Source: Phascolarctos cinereus
Taxonomy: Eukaryota; Chordata; Mammalia; Diprotodontia; Phascolarctidae
Reading direction: 5' to 3'
Length of the DNA stretch: 64,000 bases
Assembly (NCBI RefSeq): GCF_002099425.1
Contig: NW_018344059.1
Location: 6,832,001-6,896,000 of the forward strand
Numbering within the stretch: position 1 is the stretch's first letter; every line of letters begins with the position of its first letter. The notes below the pieces were generated by a model. The model saw nothing but the letters and a program-made list of their open reading frames with translations. It ran no database searches and was not told where the DNA came from. Position numbers and translations under genes: made by a program. Positions 25,093-54,289 of the stretch are shown in pieces.

Positions 25093-27230
25093 GACTCTCC
25101 CCCAAGAAGACTGTATATTTTAGTAGAGTGAATACAACTTGTATACAGATAAGTATATGCAAAGTATTTTCAGGAAGAAGAGAACACACTAACCACTTAG
25201 GGGAAGAGCAGGTTTCTTGTAGGATGTGGTACCTGAGCTGAGTCAAGCCTTAAAAAGAAACTAAACAATCTACCAGAGAGGTGAGGAGGGAATGTTTTTC
25301 AGATATAACCCTGCACTGGAATCTGGCCCTAAGCCATGGTAACCATAGAGAGTCTGAAAGCTTTCTCAGGATTTGATTGGCCACTGAAGTCATGAATTGT
25401 GTAAAGATTTCTGGGATTGTTATATGGAGAGTTCCAGGGAAAAAAAAGCATCCTGAAGAAGAAGAAGGAAGCGATAGCTCAAGGATCCATGGTCAGGTCA
25501 CCTCCATCCTGAGAGCATGCAGACTTTGCAGAGTCAACTACTTAGCATGCGATCTGTGCTTCTGTATTTTCTTCAAGGACTTTGAAAGAAGGGGTTACGC
25601 TAGCTAGCACAGTGACAACTGCTCATTTAACAATATAAGTGAGGCCTGTGGAATGACTGTGACCAATGAACAATGAGCCAAGTGGACCAATGACCTTTGC
25701 TGCCCTAAAGACAAATTCTCCTTCTCATGGCTCTCAAGGAAGCTGCCCTTAATCATGACACTTCCAACAATTTTTCCTTTAATTCTTTCCTGTAAGAAGA
25801 AGAAATTAAGCAGAAAATCCCTGATCACTATGGCAAATGGCAGCACTTTGTCAGTGTACACCCACGGTGATTCTCCTTTCTTAACCCTGTGACTTCTTTC
25901 CTTTCCTCCGCCATTTTTTTATATAAAATATAATAATAGCCGCCAACACTTGTTTCTGTATTACATGAGTTACAGAAATTGGGAGCCATGAAGTCTGGAA
26001 TAATTCAGTAACTTCATCTAGCGGCCCCAAGGGAGACAGAACAATGAGCTCTTTCCAGGAACTCTTAAACCCAGTGGTGCCTCCTACAACCACTCTCTAA
26101 GCTATCCCTAGGTGTTCATCAGAAAAAATAAATAAGAAGCAGAGAGATCTATAAGCTGAACCCTCATTCCTATGTCCAGGTTTAGTATAGGTATAACTGG
26201 CTGATGAGCCCAGTCCTCATAAGAATATTAAAAGCATTCTTCTGATGCAATCAGAATGTAGGATTTCCATAACGGGTTCCAGTCAGCTAATCACATAATG
26301 CAGAAGCATTAAGAAAAATGTCAGTCAGCCAGGGATAGGCTCTTGGCAGGACCTCTTTCCTAACTGGATGAGATTGGACAAGGCTAAACTTCAGCACCAG
26401 AACCTGTGTTATAGATATAGGTTTCATCTATATACTATATAAGCAGAGTGTTTAAAATGATTATACTGATTTGGGGTGGATAGCCTGGGCAAAAGCATAA
26501 AGGCAGGAGATGTAATGATAAGTTCGGAAAATTGCAAGCAGGCTAATTTCACTGAAATGTAGAGTGCTGAGGGGAATAAGAAATAAGTCTGTAAAGTTAG
26601 ACTGGAGGACAGATTTGGGAGAGGAAGGGTCTCTAAGGGCCAGTCCAGAAACATTTAGGAACACGATGATAGTGACTCAAAAAAAAAAAAAAGGTAAATA
26701 CTTTGAATTACCTTTACAAATTTTAATCCATTCATATTCTCCTCCTAAGCCCCCTTGTGGTCAACAGCTAACTGGAAACACCATGAATAAATGGACAGAA
26801 TCATAGCCTCAAGAAGCTCTCCGCCTAATTCAATTTAATTTTAATAATAACTTTTGTTAATACTGTCCTGCCTTGGGGGAAGCAGATCTGCATAGAGAGG
26901 CATAAGTAAATTCACAGGAGGACCAGCAGAAAAAAGTAAAAGGCCTACAATCATACAAATTACCTGTTTATTACATGTAAGTGTCTAACTATTTGTCCTT
27001 ACCAAATCACCTACAAATATGGTTACCCTTTAATATTATTTGCAATATAAACATTGAGCTCCTTGTGGGGAGAGTCAATGTCTTGTTCACAGTATCCCTA
27101 TTTTGTAGTTTCTTTCCTACTTACATTTTGGTTCAATATTTATTTATTTGATCTTTTGTATCATTGTTGCCTGTCTTAGAATGTATGCCCTCAGAACAGA
27201 GATCAGCAACCTCCTCAGCCCTGCTGTCCT
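25093..27230. other. Mostly unassigned, with possible L2 traces
   Basis: No gene recognised. A_12-type run at 26,680 and a weak L2-like 3' part at 27,040-27,200 (GAGCTCCTTGTGGGGAGAGT). Confidence 0.3.
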
Positions 27231-27231
27231 T

Positions 27232-27375
27232 TTTTCAAAAAATTTTATTTTATTTTTCAGTTCTCAATTTCCTCCCTCCTCCATCTATTGAGAAAATAAG
27301 AAAAACAAAATGTTACAAATATGTATCATCAACTTAGTGCTGCTTTCCAAGGAATAAGGAAAGAAGACAGAACAC
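27232..27375 (-). mobile_element. Short L1 3' end, minus strand
   Basis: TTTTATTTTATTTTTCAGTT, then CTCAATTTCCTCCCTCCTCC, the reverse of the L1 3' UTR end (GGGAGGG..AACTGAAAATAA). Confidence 0.55.
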
Positions 27376-27379
27376 AAAT

Positions 27380-27785
27380 AAAAGTGATGACAACTGTTGT
27401 TGCCTGTCCTCCATCTTCAAAATGGACTGATGGCATCACACGATGGCTTGACTTGCTCATGAACTGGATTTAAGTGAGGCAGAGTTGTACGAAGTTGTCA
27501 GCCTCGCTCTCTCTTCCAGAGTCATTGAGTGGAAGTCCAGTGGGAGTCCAGCAAGAAGACAAAAGTCCAGACAACTGGAAATGGCCCAGGATGCAGTGGA
27601 TGACCTTGGTTTCTTCCATGGCAATCCAAGCTCTACACACTCCACTGAATCCGCTTTAGCAGCCTTCATGAACATTGGAACAAATTCCCATTCCCTCAGG
27701 GGAAGTCTTTATATGCTTGAGGTAGACATCCCCCTAACTCTTCGACAGATTTCAGGCCTGTTGGTTACCCTCAACCTGGTTTAGC
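27380..27785 (-). mobile_element. Unclassified marsupial interspersed repeat
   Basis: Begins TTGTTGCCTGTCCTCCATCT and continues through TGGATTTAAGTGAGGCAGAG and CCAGGATGCAGTGGATGACC. A shorter, inverted relative lies at 28,590-28,718 inside an L2. The strand assignment is arbitrary. Confidence 0.5.
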
Positions 27786-27869
27786 TTGTCTGTTGAGACA
27801 GATTTACCTGAGTGTGGCCACTGCATATGCAGCAGTTTCTTGGAGCCACAGGTAAGAGCTGGGTGACAG

Positions 27870-28281
27870 GTGGACAACAAAGGCAGATAAGCATTAATGT
27901 CGATAGTCTTAACCCTTCTCAGCAATACAAGGATCTAAGACATCTCCAAAGGCCTCATGATGGAAAATGCTATCCGCATCCAAAGAAAGAACTATAGAGT
28001 TTGAACTCAGATCGAAGCTATTTTTTTTGCTATTAGCTATTTTTTTCTTCTGTTCTGTTTTGTTTCCTCTTTCTGGTGGTTCCTCCTAGTGGTTCTAATT
28101 CTTACCTACAACATGACTAACGTGAACATATGTTTAATAGGGATGTATACGTAGAGCCTATATCAGATTGTGTGCCATCTTGGGGAGGGAGGAGGGGAGG
28201 GAGGGGGAGAAAATTTAAAACTCAAAAGCTTATTGAAGTGATTGTTGATAATTCAAAATAAATTAATTAAAAAAAAAAAAA
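27870..28281 (+). mobile_element. 5'-truncated L1 3' end
   Basis: CTTCTCAGCAATACAAGGAT, CATGATGGAAAATGCTATCC, G-rich GGGAGGGAGGAGGGGAGGGA and the A-rich tail with AATAAATTAATTAAAAAA; near-identical in layout to 57,180-57,518. Confidence 0.85.
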
Positions 28282-28499
28282 GGTGGATGAGCATCCCTGA
28301 AAAGCAGCCCTCACACCACATGTACTAGTCCTCCTTGAATGTCTCATATACCCTAATAAGACAATAAAGGATAGAGAAAAGTGAGAGAAATTTTTTTTTA
28401 ATTTTTTATGATGATGAACCCCCTTTTCTCTTCCTTACCTCAATCATTTGTTAAAACTTGTCAATCTTATTTTCACATCTCTCTCATAATGACGTTTCA

Positions 28500-29240
28500 T
28501 TGGACCATTGCAGTGACCCCCTAATTAATCTCCTTGCCTCCAGTTTCTTCCCTAATCCATCCTGTATACAGCTAACAAATTTGTAGGCTCTGGAGGAGAA
28601 AGTGAGGCTGGTGACGCTACATAGCCCTCCCTCACTTAAATCCAATTCATTTGCATGTCATGGCATCACCTCCCTGATGTCACGGTCCTCTTGGAGAACA
28701 AAGGACAAACAACAAATCCTAAAATACTGTTCTGATCACGTCACCCCCTTACTTAAAAATTGTCAATGACTCTAGGATAAAATACAAACTCCTTAGCCTT
28801 GAATTTTAAAGCCCTCTACAATCCAGCTCCTATTTCACATTACTCACTTTCAGACACTCTTCATTCCAGTTGCACTGACCTTTCGTGACATTTCATCTCC
28901 TGCCTGAGTAGTACTTCTATACAATTAGTCTCCCATGTCTGGACTATACTCCCTCCTCACTTATACCACCTAGAATCCCTAGCTTCCTTCAAAGCAGAAC
29001 TTAGGTGTCACCTCCTAGAGGAAGCCTTTCCTGATTCTTCCCCCCACCCCCACCCCCAACTCCACTATTTTCTCTCACTCTTACAATCGCTATGTATTTA
29101 CTTATTTGGGTACATGTTGTAAGAATAAAAAAGTAAGCTGTTTGAGGGCAAGGGCTTTTATTTTATCTTTGTATCCTCATCCCCTAGCATAGTGCTCTGC
29201 AGAGCAGGCCTTTAATAAGTGCTTGCTGAATTGAATTAGC
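28500..29240 (+). mobile_element. L2 LINE 3' end interrupted by a marsupial repeat
   Basis: Classic L2 text: GATCACGTCACCCCCTTACT, AGGATAAAATACAAACTCCT, GTCACCTCCTAGAGGAAGCC, GAGGGCAAGGGCTTTTATTT and TTTAATAAGTGCTTGCTGAA. A foreign segment (about 28,585-28,718) interrupts it; this is an inverted relative of the repeat at 27,380. Confidence 0.8.
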
Positions 29241-29849
29241 ATGTGTACTTCCTTCAGCAGCTTCATAATACTTCTCTATTTGTGCACTTGCTGTATTTAT
29301 ATGGATTTTTTTTGTTCACTTACTTGGAATAATTCTATCTCTATCAGGTCCTAAACTCTTCCAAGGGAAGAAACTAGTCTATTTTCAATACCAAAAAGAC
29401 TGGCTTTGACTGAAGAAATTGGGTAGTACTAATTTTTCTTTGAAAATGATTGCAGGGATTGGAGTGGGAAGCACAGCTCACATCTTTATTTCACTGAAGT
29501 CATGTTTCCTTAAAATTGTGGGCATCAATCATGGATCTGCATAACAGATATTTTCTTTCTTGCCAGAAAGTTTGGTGCCATACACAATTACCCACTTTAC
29601 CACAGCTATAATCACCTGAGTTCAGAGGCCCCATGCTGACCTTGGTTTTCACAACTTGACAGGGAACAAGCAAATCCACAGTGACAATGAGCATGGAGTA
29701 AATAAAAATCTGTGTTGGTACTTCCCCTTAAATTGGGTAATTTAAATTCCCTTTTACCTATATGAACAAAGCTCTGAATTTCTAGGAACCTAACCAGGCC
29801 TACTTGCTAGTTCCCCATACCTGATTTTCCATTTCCCACCTCCATGCCT

Positions 29850-30105
29850 TCGGACTGACTGTCCCCCCAAACCTGGCTTGCATTCTTCCCTTGCCTCTGC
29901 CTCTTGAAATCCTCCCAGCTTCCTTCAAGGCTCAGCTCCTCTACAGCCAGCATTTTCTGATACCTTTCCACCCTCACGCTATTTTTTTATCTTGCATGTC
30001 TTACTTAGGTCTTTTAGTTTTGTCTTTGTATCCTAAGGGCCCAGCACTGTGCCTGGCACATGACAAGCACTTAACAAAATGCTTGCTGGAAGAAAGAAGG
30101 AATTG
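29850..30105 (+). mobile_element. L2 LINE 3' end
   Basis: CCTTCAAGGCTCAGCTCCTC, then CTTTGTATCCTAAGGGCCCA and CTGGCACATGACAAGCACTT. It ends about 170 bp before the CpG island. Confidence 0.7.
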
Positions 30106-30273
30106 CTCATTTAAGTCACTCAGTTGTCTGTAATACAGAAATTGTACAAATTTGCTTAAAAGACCTGGGATTATTTGTATTTTTAAGTCTTGCGACAATT
30201 AAGGCTAAGACTAACTGGCAAGGACGACAATTGACCCTTACTAAGTCCCTCGCATCTTTAAAAATTCTACAGT

Positions 30274-30285
30274 AAAATGGCGGCC
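30274..30285 (+). promoter_or_regulatory. YY1-like motif
   Basis: AAAATGGCGGCC matches the YY1 core AAnATGGCGGC. It lies about 670 bp upstream of the HSPA9 ATG at the left edge of the CpG island. Confidence 0.5.
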
Positions 30286-30340
30286 GGCCAAGACAAGATA
30301 AGAAGACAACGCCCATCTTACTGAACCGGCGTGTCCCTAA

Positions 30341-30352
30341 CGCGCACGCGCC
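30341..30352 (+). promoter_or_regulatory. NRF-1-like site
   Basis: CGCGCACGCGCC matches the nuclear respiratory factor 1 consensus YGCGCAYGCGCR except at the last base. NRF-1 commonly controls nuclear genes for mitochondrial proteins, which suits HSPA9. Confidence 0.55.
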
Positions 30353-30500
30353 CCTCCTCCAGAAGCGCTTACGCTCTCCCAACAACCATGCGCGGAGGAC
30401 AGCCAACGAAATTCAGAATCAATCTTTTACCATCCCACCCCCTTCTCTCTTCCGCCTCTTCCTGTGCACCTGCGCCACTGGCGGTAGTGCCGTCGCCTGC

Positions 30501-30511
30501 TGCGCAGGCGT
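30501..30511 (+). promoter_or_regulatory. Second NRF-1-like site (imperfect)
   Basis: TGCGCAGGCGT resembles the NRF-1 palindrome with a mismatch at the final base. Confidence 0.4.
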
Positions 30512-30834
30512 AATGGCACCCTCCTCCCACGTATCTGACGCAAGGCGACAGTAAGAGGTTCGCATTTTATCCGGTGTGACCTTGAGTCTTGCGGGCCGAC
30601 GAGGACCCAGGGTGTCTAAAGCAGTGCCTACATAATTGACTTAGTTTTGCAAGCTTTCTCCGGGGCCCAAAGCCCTGATGTGCCCCCCAAAATTAGTTCC
30701 CTATTCCTCTCAATCAAACCACACCCTGGATACCTGGGCAATCTGGGTCCAAGGAGCCATAGCATGAAAGCTTTATGTTCAGGCTCCTACGTGGGCTCCT
30801 CCGGGAGAGAGCGGTCTTGTGGTACGCAGTGACC

Positions 30835-30860
30835 CAACCCCCGCCCCCACCCCCACGTGG
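30835..30860 (+). promoter_or_regulatory. GC box next to an E-box
   Basis: A C-rich Sp1-type block containing CCGCCC is followed directly by the E-box CACGTG at 30,854-30,859, about 100 bp upstream of the ATG, where a core promoter is expected. Confidence 0.45.
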
Positions 30861-30953
30861 TTAGAGGTTTCCAGAAGAGCCGCGACCGCTGTGCTGCGCA
30901 CCTCCCGGCCCCCTCAGTCCACTTCGCCGCCGACCCCTGTCCTCCTATCCGCC

Positions 30954-48600
<17,647 letters not shown>

Positions 48601-49290
48601 TGTTGCCAGTTGACCTTGACTGGAGCAGAAATTGGGAAAACATTTGTGAAGCTTGGGAACAAAGGGGCAAAAGGACCTTCCTGAGCAGAAATGGGCAAAC
48701 TTCAGTCTTACTGTGTTTTTGCAGTATTCTATATATAATTTCCTTGACGTATAAATCTAGTGAGTGTATTAGCTAATTATCATTTGACAGGTAATTCAGA
48801 TGATAGAGTTCTAAATGTTCACCCCCAGCTTATCTATTTTCCAGCTGCATGTAAGGGGCAGGGGGGATTCACTGATCATTATAAAGGCTTGATACAGTTG
48901 TCTGCAGCAGTGACTGTTTTTCCAAGGAGTGAAACAAAACCATGTCACAAAATTGATGGTAGGGGACCACAATCCTTAAAAGACTCAGTAGGGATAGGTC
49001 CTTCTAGTAAGCCAAGTACTGATCAGCCATGACTGATGGACTCCTTATCGATAGCCCACGCAGGGTCAGCTGCATTGCCAGAGAAGGGAGAAACTACATT
49101 GAAAGAGATGGGGTTTACTTTGATCTAGAACTGTTCTTTTGAAACAAAGTGATTAATAAGGCTCTTCAGTTTACCCAAAGCATTGTTTTCTCCACCTTCT
49201 AGCTTTTGCTTTGGGTACCTACTTCCTTGATAATTGTTCTTTTGATCCATTCTGGATTTTTTAAGAAAAATAAATGTGAAAAGAACATTG
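48601..49290 (+). other. HSPA9: HSPA9 3' untranslated region
   Basis: Sequence from the TAA to just past the AATAAA hexamer. It contains no recognisable repeat, unlike the sequence downstream. The exact cleavage site is inferred. Confidence 0.75.
49269..49274 (+). terminator. HSPA9: HSPA9 polyadenylation signal AATAAA
   Basis: Canonical hexamer about 670 bp after the stop, followed within 25-50 bp by a TTG-rich and T-rich tract that would serve as the downstream element. Confidence 0.75.
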
Positions 49291-49468
49291 TTTCGTTTTT
49301 TTTTTGTGAAGAGGCCCTAACCAGCCAACTAGCTTCTAAGTGACTTACAGAAAACTCAGTGTGGTTAATGTGAAATAATTAAAAGTGAGTATTTTCTAGT
49401 GGCCACAAAAATAGTTTTTCTGAGTGACAACTTTCAGCCTTGGGATTAGCTTGAACATTTTGTCTAAC

Positions 49469-49490
49469 TTTTTTTTTTTTTTTTTTTTTT
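49469..49490. repeat. T22 homopolymer
   Basis: An uninterrupted run of 22 T about 180 bp past the HSPA9 polyadenylation region; it could be the tail of an old inverted retroposed element. Confidence 0.9.
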
Positions 49491-49499
49491 GCCACTGCA

Positions 49500-50690
49500 C
49501 CATCATCACGTGTTTGGAGACTTATCCGCTAAGATTCTTGTGGAATGTTAGAAGTGAAGATCCTAGGTGATTCTAGCAGGTAGTGTGGTCCAGATACCCT
49601 CTTCACCAGTCTGCCAGGGATCAGATAGTTCAGACCTCATTGCATTCACATTTGGGAAGTTGCTTATTTCCTTAGGATTGGGTCTTGTATTCATCAGAAG
49701 ACAGAATGAAGTCACTGTTACATAGCCAGCATAGCTAGGGAAGGCTTAGTGCTATGTGAATACAAACACGAAAAACAGGCCCTGACCTCAAGGAACTAAA
49801 ATTCAACAGGGGATAGAAAGGGGATGATTTGAAGAAGGGAGCACCAGTACAAAAAGATTTCCTGTAGAGAGTGGCAATTGATGCAAGCCTTGAAGGAAGC
49901 TAAGAAGAGGTAAGGGCAGATTAGAAATGCCCAGGTGAAGGGAGAGGGATTCATGTATGAGTTGGTTACTGGATAAAGGTGGTGGGGGTGGGAAGTTTTG
50001 GGATAATTTTCTTTTTATATAATGAGTTTCAGATCCCCACAGAGCATATAAAATTAGGGCAGTCAGTGATCTAATACTGAAATTTAGGAGATGGAGATAG
50101 AGAGTAATTGCATAGAGATATTTCATGGAACAGATAGGAATGCTTATTCCCTGGAAATGATGGGATCTTTTGGGAAAAGCGACTACTCCCTAGTATTTGT
50201 AGATGAGATGCTGACATCTGTCCCAAGTCCGAGGAAGAGTAGATAGAAGCAAAGGAAGGATCCAATGAAATTAAATTCTGTAAAGGAACCTTTTAGCCCA
50301 GGTGGGACAAGAAACAAGGAAATTCTGAAGGCACAAAGGGAAAACAATTCTAATGGAAAATGGGGAAATTGTGCCCACACGCAGGGAGCTCAACGACTTA
50401 GGTTTTTTAAAAAAAAGATGGAGATTAAAGACAGGTAAGAAGATGAATGTAAGCATGGCAGTTCTATACAAATAACTAGGGGTACTTAAACTCAGAACGA
50501 GGTGAAAACTAGTGAGAGACGGTAAAGATTACTAATGGGTGGTTTTCGTTTCAGCCGTATTGGGAGTGCCAAACATGAAAGGGGCATTGCTTGGGTTGCT
50601 AACCCATGACAGGCTACTCAGTCATTTTACTTGTGTTTTGTACGGTAGAAAGAATGTAACAGTGGAAATGACAACAAAAATGGCTAACTG
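49500..50690. other. HSPA9 downstream flank, mostly unassigned
   Basis: No gene recognised. 49,740-49,930 has weak L2-like text (CCCTGACCTCAAGGAACTAA). The remainder may be decayed 5' portions of the CR1/L3-like LINE that follows. Confidence 0.3.
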
Positions 50691-51720
50691 GGAGTTGGTA
50701 AGATAAATAAGGAGGAAATAAAAGAGTGAGTGCCTCGTTGTCCTTGATTGAAATAACCTTATAACAAGGAGATAAGATAGCTAAGCCCCTCATAACGATG
50801 TCAGACTAACTTTATTTCCTTTATTGCTAGTTACTGAATAGATCAGGGAAATATAGGTATAGCTTACCTAGAATCTTACTATTCTGGGAAAAGAGATGGG
50901 AACTACACAAAAGAAATGAGAGATGCCAAAGTGTTTGAGGGGCTGGGCTCAAAGGATAGTTTAAGAGTTTGCTGTTGGGGCAGCTGGGTGGTGCAGTGGA
51001 TAGAGCACCGGCCCTGAAGTCAGGAGGACCTGAGTTCAAGTGCTGGCCTCAGACCAAACACTTGACACTTAGTAGCTGTGTGACTCTGGGCAAGTCACTT
51101 AACCCCAATTGCCTAAAACCAAAAAGAAGAGTTTGTTGTCAGTGTGGCAGCAGATCTCCAGTCAAGTGCCATGGAGTTCAGTGTTTGGCCCTGTACTTTT
51201 TGACATTTTTATCAGTAACTTGCATAAAGGCAAAGAGAATGTTAATTAAATATGCAGATTTTACAAAGTTGGGATAGCTAATAATGGATAACAGGTTCCA
51301 AAAATCTTGACAGTTGAAATTTAATAAGGTGAAATTCAGTAGTAGGGATAAATGCAAGGTTTTATAATGGAGTTCAGATAATTTAAGTACATGATTGGGC
51401 AAGTATTATTAACAATTGAAAAAGATCTAGGGGTCACTGAGCCAGGTGTAGTGTGGTAGCCAAAAAAACTAATGTGATCATGGGCTGCACTGAGAGGCAG
51501 GCTTAAGTGTTCAGGAGAAAGATGATGGTTTCTCTGTTTTGGTCAGACCACAGCTGGAGTGCCAAAGTTTAGCCATGACACTGAGCCAGCAACATCCAAA
51601 GGACTGAAATTAGGATGTCAAAAGGTTTGACTCCATGTTCTACAAGGATTACTTGAAGAAAGTAAGGCACTCAAGAGGGTTGACCTGAGTTCTCTCAGCT
51701 AAGGGAGGGGGAAGGATAGT
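50690..51720 (+). mobile_element. CR1/L3-like LINE relic, reverse-transcriptase region
   Basis: GATGTCAGACTAACTTTATT, then after a SINE TGGCCCTGTACTTTTTGACA, ATATGCAGATTTTACAAAGT (decayed FADD region), AAAAAGATCTAGGGGTCACT, GGTCAGACCACAGCTGGAGT and TTGAAGAAAGTAAGG, in the order of the CR1-type ORF2. Confidence 0.7.
50977..51126 (+). mobile_element. CORE-SINE with target-site duplication
   Basis: Full SINE from GGGCAGCTGGGTGGTGCAGT to CCCCAATTGCCTAAAA; flanks AAGAGTTTGCTGTT (50,963-50,976) and AAGAGTTTGTTGTC (51,127-51,140). It interrupts the CR1/L3-like relic. Confidence 0.85.
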
Positions 51721-52103
51721 GAGTAGTGTCCGACTCTGAGAGAAATGGGTGCAGGTAGGTGGCACAGTGGATAGAGCACCGGCCCTGGAGTCAGGAAGAC
51801 CTGAGTTCAAATTCAGCCTCAGACCAAACACTTGCCACTTAGTAGCTGTGTGACCCTGGGCAAGTCACTTAACCCTAACTGCCTAAAAAATAAAAAGGTT
51901 TATTAAAAAGGAAAAGAAATGGGGGCCACTAATTTGGATGTACATAAGGATCCCAGTGGGCTCACATATTAACTTAGTTTTAAAATGTAACTTTGGTATT
52001 TTTATTTTGTTATATGTTTTCCAATTACATTTTTATCTGGTTCTGGCTACACTTGAGAGTGTTGTGAACTGCATTCAGCCATGGACTGCATGTCTGACAC
52101 CCA
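51721..52103 (+). mobile_element. hAT element (same family as 34,703-34,902), split by a SINE
   Basis: Left part TAGTGTCCGACTCTGAGAG to 51,750, right part from GGGGCCACTAATTTGGATG to CATGTCTGACACCC. Internal text (CATATTAACTTAGTTTTAAA; TCCAATTACATTTTTATCTG) parallels the intron 3 copy. Confidence 0.7.
51751..51912 (+). mobile_element. CORE-SINE inserted in the hAT element
   Basis: SINE from GCAGGTAGGTGGCACAGTGG to its A-rich tail; direct repeat AGAAATGGG at both sides (51,741-51,750 area and 51,913-51,921). Confidence 0.8.
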
Positions 52104-52204
52104 GATATGGAATAGCTGTTGTAGAGGTGCCAATCTTGAAGAAAGTAAACATGTTGGTGTGTAGAAATTAAGGAGCCAGTTGAGATTGGCTCACAGATTA
52201 AAAA

Positions 52205-52325
52205 ACTGAAAGGGAGGTGACACAGTGGATACAGCACTGGCCCTGGCCTCAGACGCTTAATTAGCTGTGTGACACTGAGCAAATCACTTAATCCTGATTG
52301 CCTCCAATAAATAAATAAATTTTTA
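52205..52325 (+). mobile_element. Shortened CORE-SINE
   Basis: GACACAGTGGATACAGCACT, a core lacking its middle part, GAGCAAATCACTTAATCCTG and an (AAAT)n tail. Confidence 0.7.
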
Positions 52326-52559
52326 AAAGACTAAAAGGGATCCTTCAACTCCTTTATTTCATAATGAATTTGAGGCCTAGGGAAGCTGTGAATTCAAGAT
52401 CTCATAAATAGCAAGTGGCAGAACCAGAATTCAAACCATAATCCTTTGATTCCAGAGTTAGCTTATTCCTCTGTACCACACTAATCTTTCTGATCCAATT
52501 ATTTACTCATGATTCAGTTTCTTTCACTGGTATAGAAGCTCTTCATAATTAGTATGCTG

Positions 52560-52985
52560 CTTTTCCAGCTTTATATTATTCGCTTATATTCATTTTGTTT
52601 TGGCTAAACTGGACTACTCTTCTAACCCCACTCTTTGAACACTGGGCTCTTCGGATTCATTGGCTTTTCTTACATTATGCTTGGAATGACCTCTTTCCCC
52701 ACCTTTTTCTCCTACTGAATTCCAACTTATCCTTTGGAGTCTTAACTGGAAGACCATTTCTGCAATGTGTTCCCCAACACCTGGGGTCAATATCACTTTC
52801 CCCACCTTAGACTTCACAGAAGAGTTTTTCCGATTTTAATGTTTATTATAGTGTCCTCACCCTTGTGGACTTAAATGAGGGTAAGACCTGTTTTAGCAAA
52901 ACTATGCACTGTAGTCACTAGCAGAGTGCTCTGCTCATAACAGATGCTTGATAAAATGTTTATTGAATTGATTAATAGAATCCTC
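52560..52985 (+). mobile_element. L2 LINE 3' end
   Basis: CTTGGAATGACCTCTTTCCC, CTGGAAGACCATTTCTGCAA and GATAAAATGTTTATTGAATT follow the L2 3' end. MIR-type fragments border it at 52,340-52,490 and 52,980-53,170. Confidence 0.6.
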
Positions 52986-53527
52986 ACAAAATGGGGAAGG
53001 ACCCTAGTGATCATTTGGTCCAATTTCCTTTTATTACAGATAAGGAAACTAGCAATCAGAGAAGAAAGCAATCTGCCCAAGGTCACAATTAAGGGCAAGT
53101 CGATGGGAACTTCAGCTCTCCAGACTCCCAGTCAAGTGGCTGGCTGTAGTTCACTGTCTACATTGGCTTAGTCCTTGATAATGAATAGAATCCTTGCAAG
53201 GGGAGCTGTGAAATCTGCATTTCTCCTGTCTTGGAACCAAAAGGACTGCCCACTGGAGTGGGCAGCAGTCTTCTAATAACTAATTATCCAACCAATAGTC
53301 ATGCCACTTTCCTTACTGATAACTGGAGCCTGCAGCATTGGAGAATAATAGGAGAGAGAAGTTTTGAGCGGCTTTGTTTTTTGCTGCACGTGATAGGGCC
53401 TTGACTCATTCTGAAGGATAAGTATAGTGGAAACCACTGACAATAATGATGGGTCTACTAATGACCCAGCAACAGCCTTAAAGCCTACCACACTGAAAAA
53501 ACTAGGGGACAGTAAGAGCATCTGGAG

Positions 53528-54141
53528 CAGGCCTGTACAACACATGGCCCACGGACCACTTGTGGCCTGCCAAAGGACTTCAGACAGCCCGTGAAAATCT
53601 CCAAACAAAATAATGCTACATTCCATGGGAGTAATAATAGCACCTACCTCAGGGTTGTTATGAAGATCAAGTGAGATGGCATACATGAAGCACTTTTCAA
53701 AGCCTAAAAAGTGCTATTAAATGCTATTGTTATTACCACCACTAGGAAAAGATGACAAGTAGCCTTGTAAAAGAAAGATGCACCAAGTGCTTTGTCCATG
53801 CCCTGCTTAACCTGCCTTCACTAGTCACCATTGTCCCTGTCATGTAACTTGGCAGGTGCATTGCCACTGTGCACTCCTGTTTAAAACGTGACTTGTGGAA
53901 CCAACCGTCATCGGTCTGTCTCTAGTCTAAGAGGAGCGATTTCATGATCAATAAAAACGCTAATTAATTAATTGATATTAATTGGAATTTTCCTTTTTTA
54001 AAATATGGTTTATTTGCAAAATAGTTTAATCATTAATTATACCTTTACTTGGAAAGTGAGTTGCTAAAAATATCTGTGGCCTGAAGAAGTTTAGCCTATT
54101 TTAATTTTGGCCCCTGCCTACTGCCACATGGTGCAGGTCTG
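53528..54141 (+). mobile_element. hAT element (family H1), 614 bp, with TSD
   Basis: Terminal inverted repeats CAGGCCTGTACAACACATGG and CATGGTGCAGGTCTG; flanks ATCTGGAG (53,520-53,527) and ATCTACAG (54,142-54,149) match at 6 of 8. It holds a MIR-like insert at about 53,625-53,755. No transposase frame was seen. It is related to the shorter copy at 62,847. Confidence 0.85.
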
Positions 54142-54289
54142 ATCTACAGAAATATTTGACTGAAGTAAAAATGCTCCAGGATGGTGGAGTTTTAATGGTG
54201 AAATTGCAGGAAGTACAATTTAGTTCCACTACGCACCTCCACAAAGATCTAAAAAAACACACCAGCCTGATTGGGAAATCCAAGAAAAA

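Noticed and set aside
1-30250. CTNNA1 or another gene upstream of HSPA9
   Set aside because: No exon could be recognised; every coding-like frame here is LINE-derived or unsupported.
30819-30953. In-frame extension upstream of the HSPA9 ATG
   Set aside because: It has no in-frame ATG and does not match the family. The chosen ATG fits the known N-terminus.
53273-53686. 137-codon minus-strand frame
   Set aside because: It overlaps the hAT terminal repeat and a MIR-like insert, so it is not a gene.
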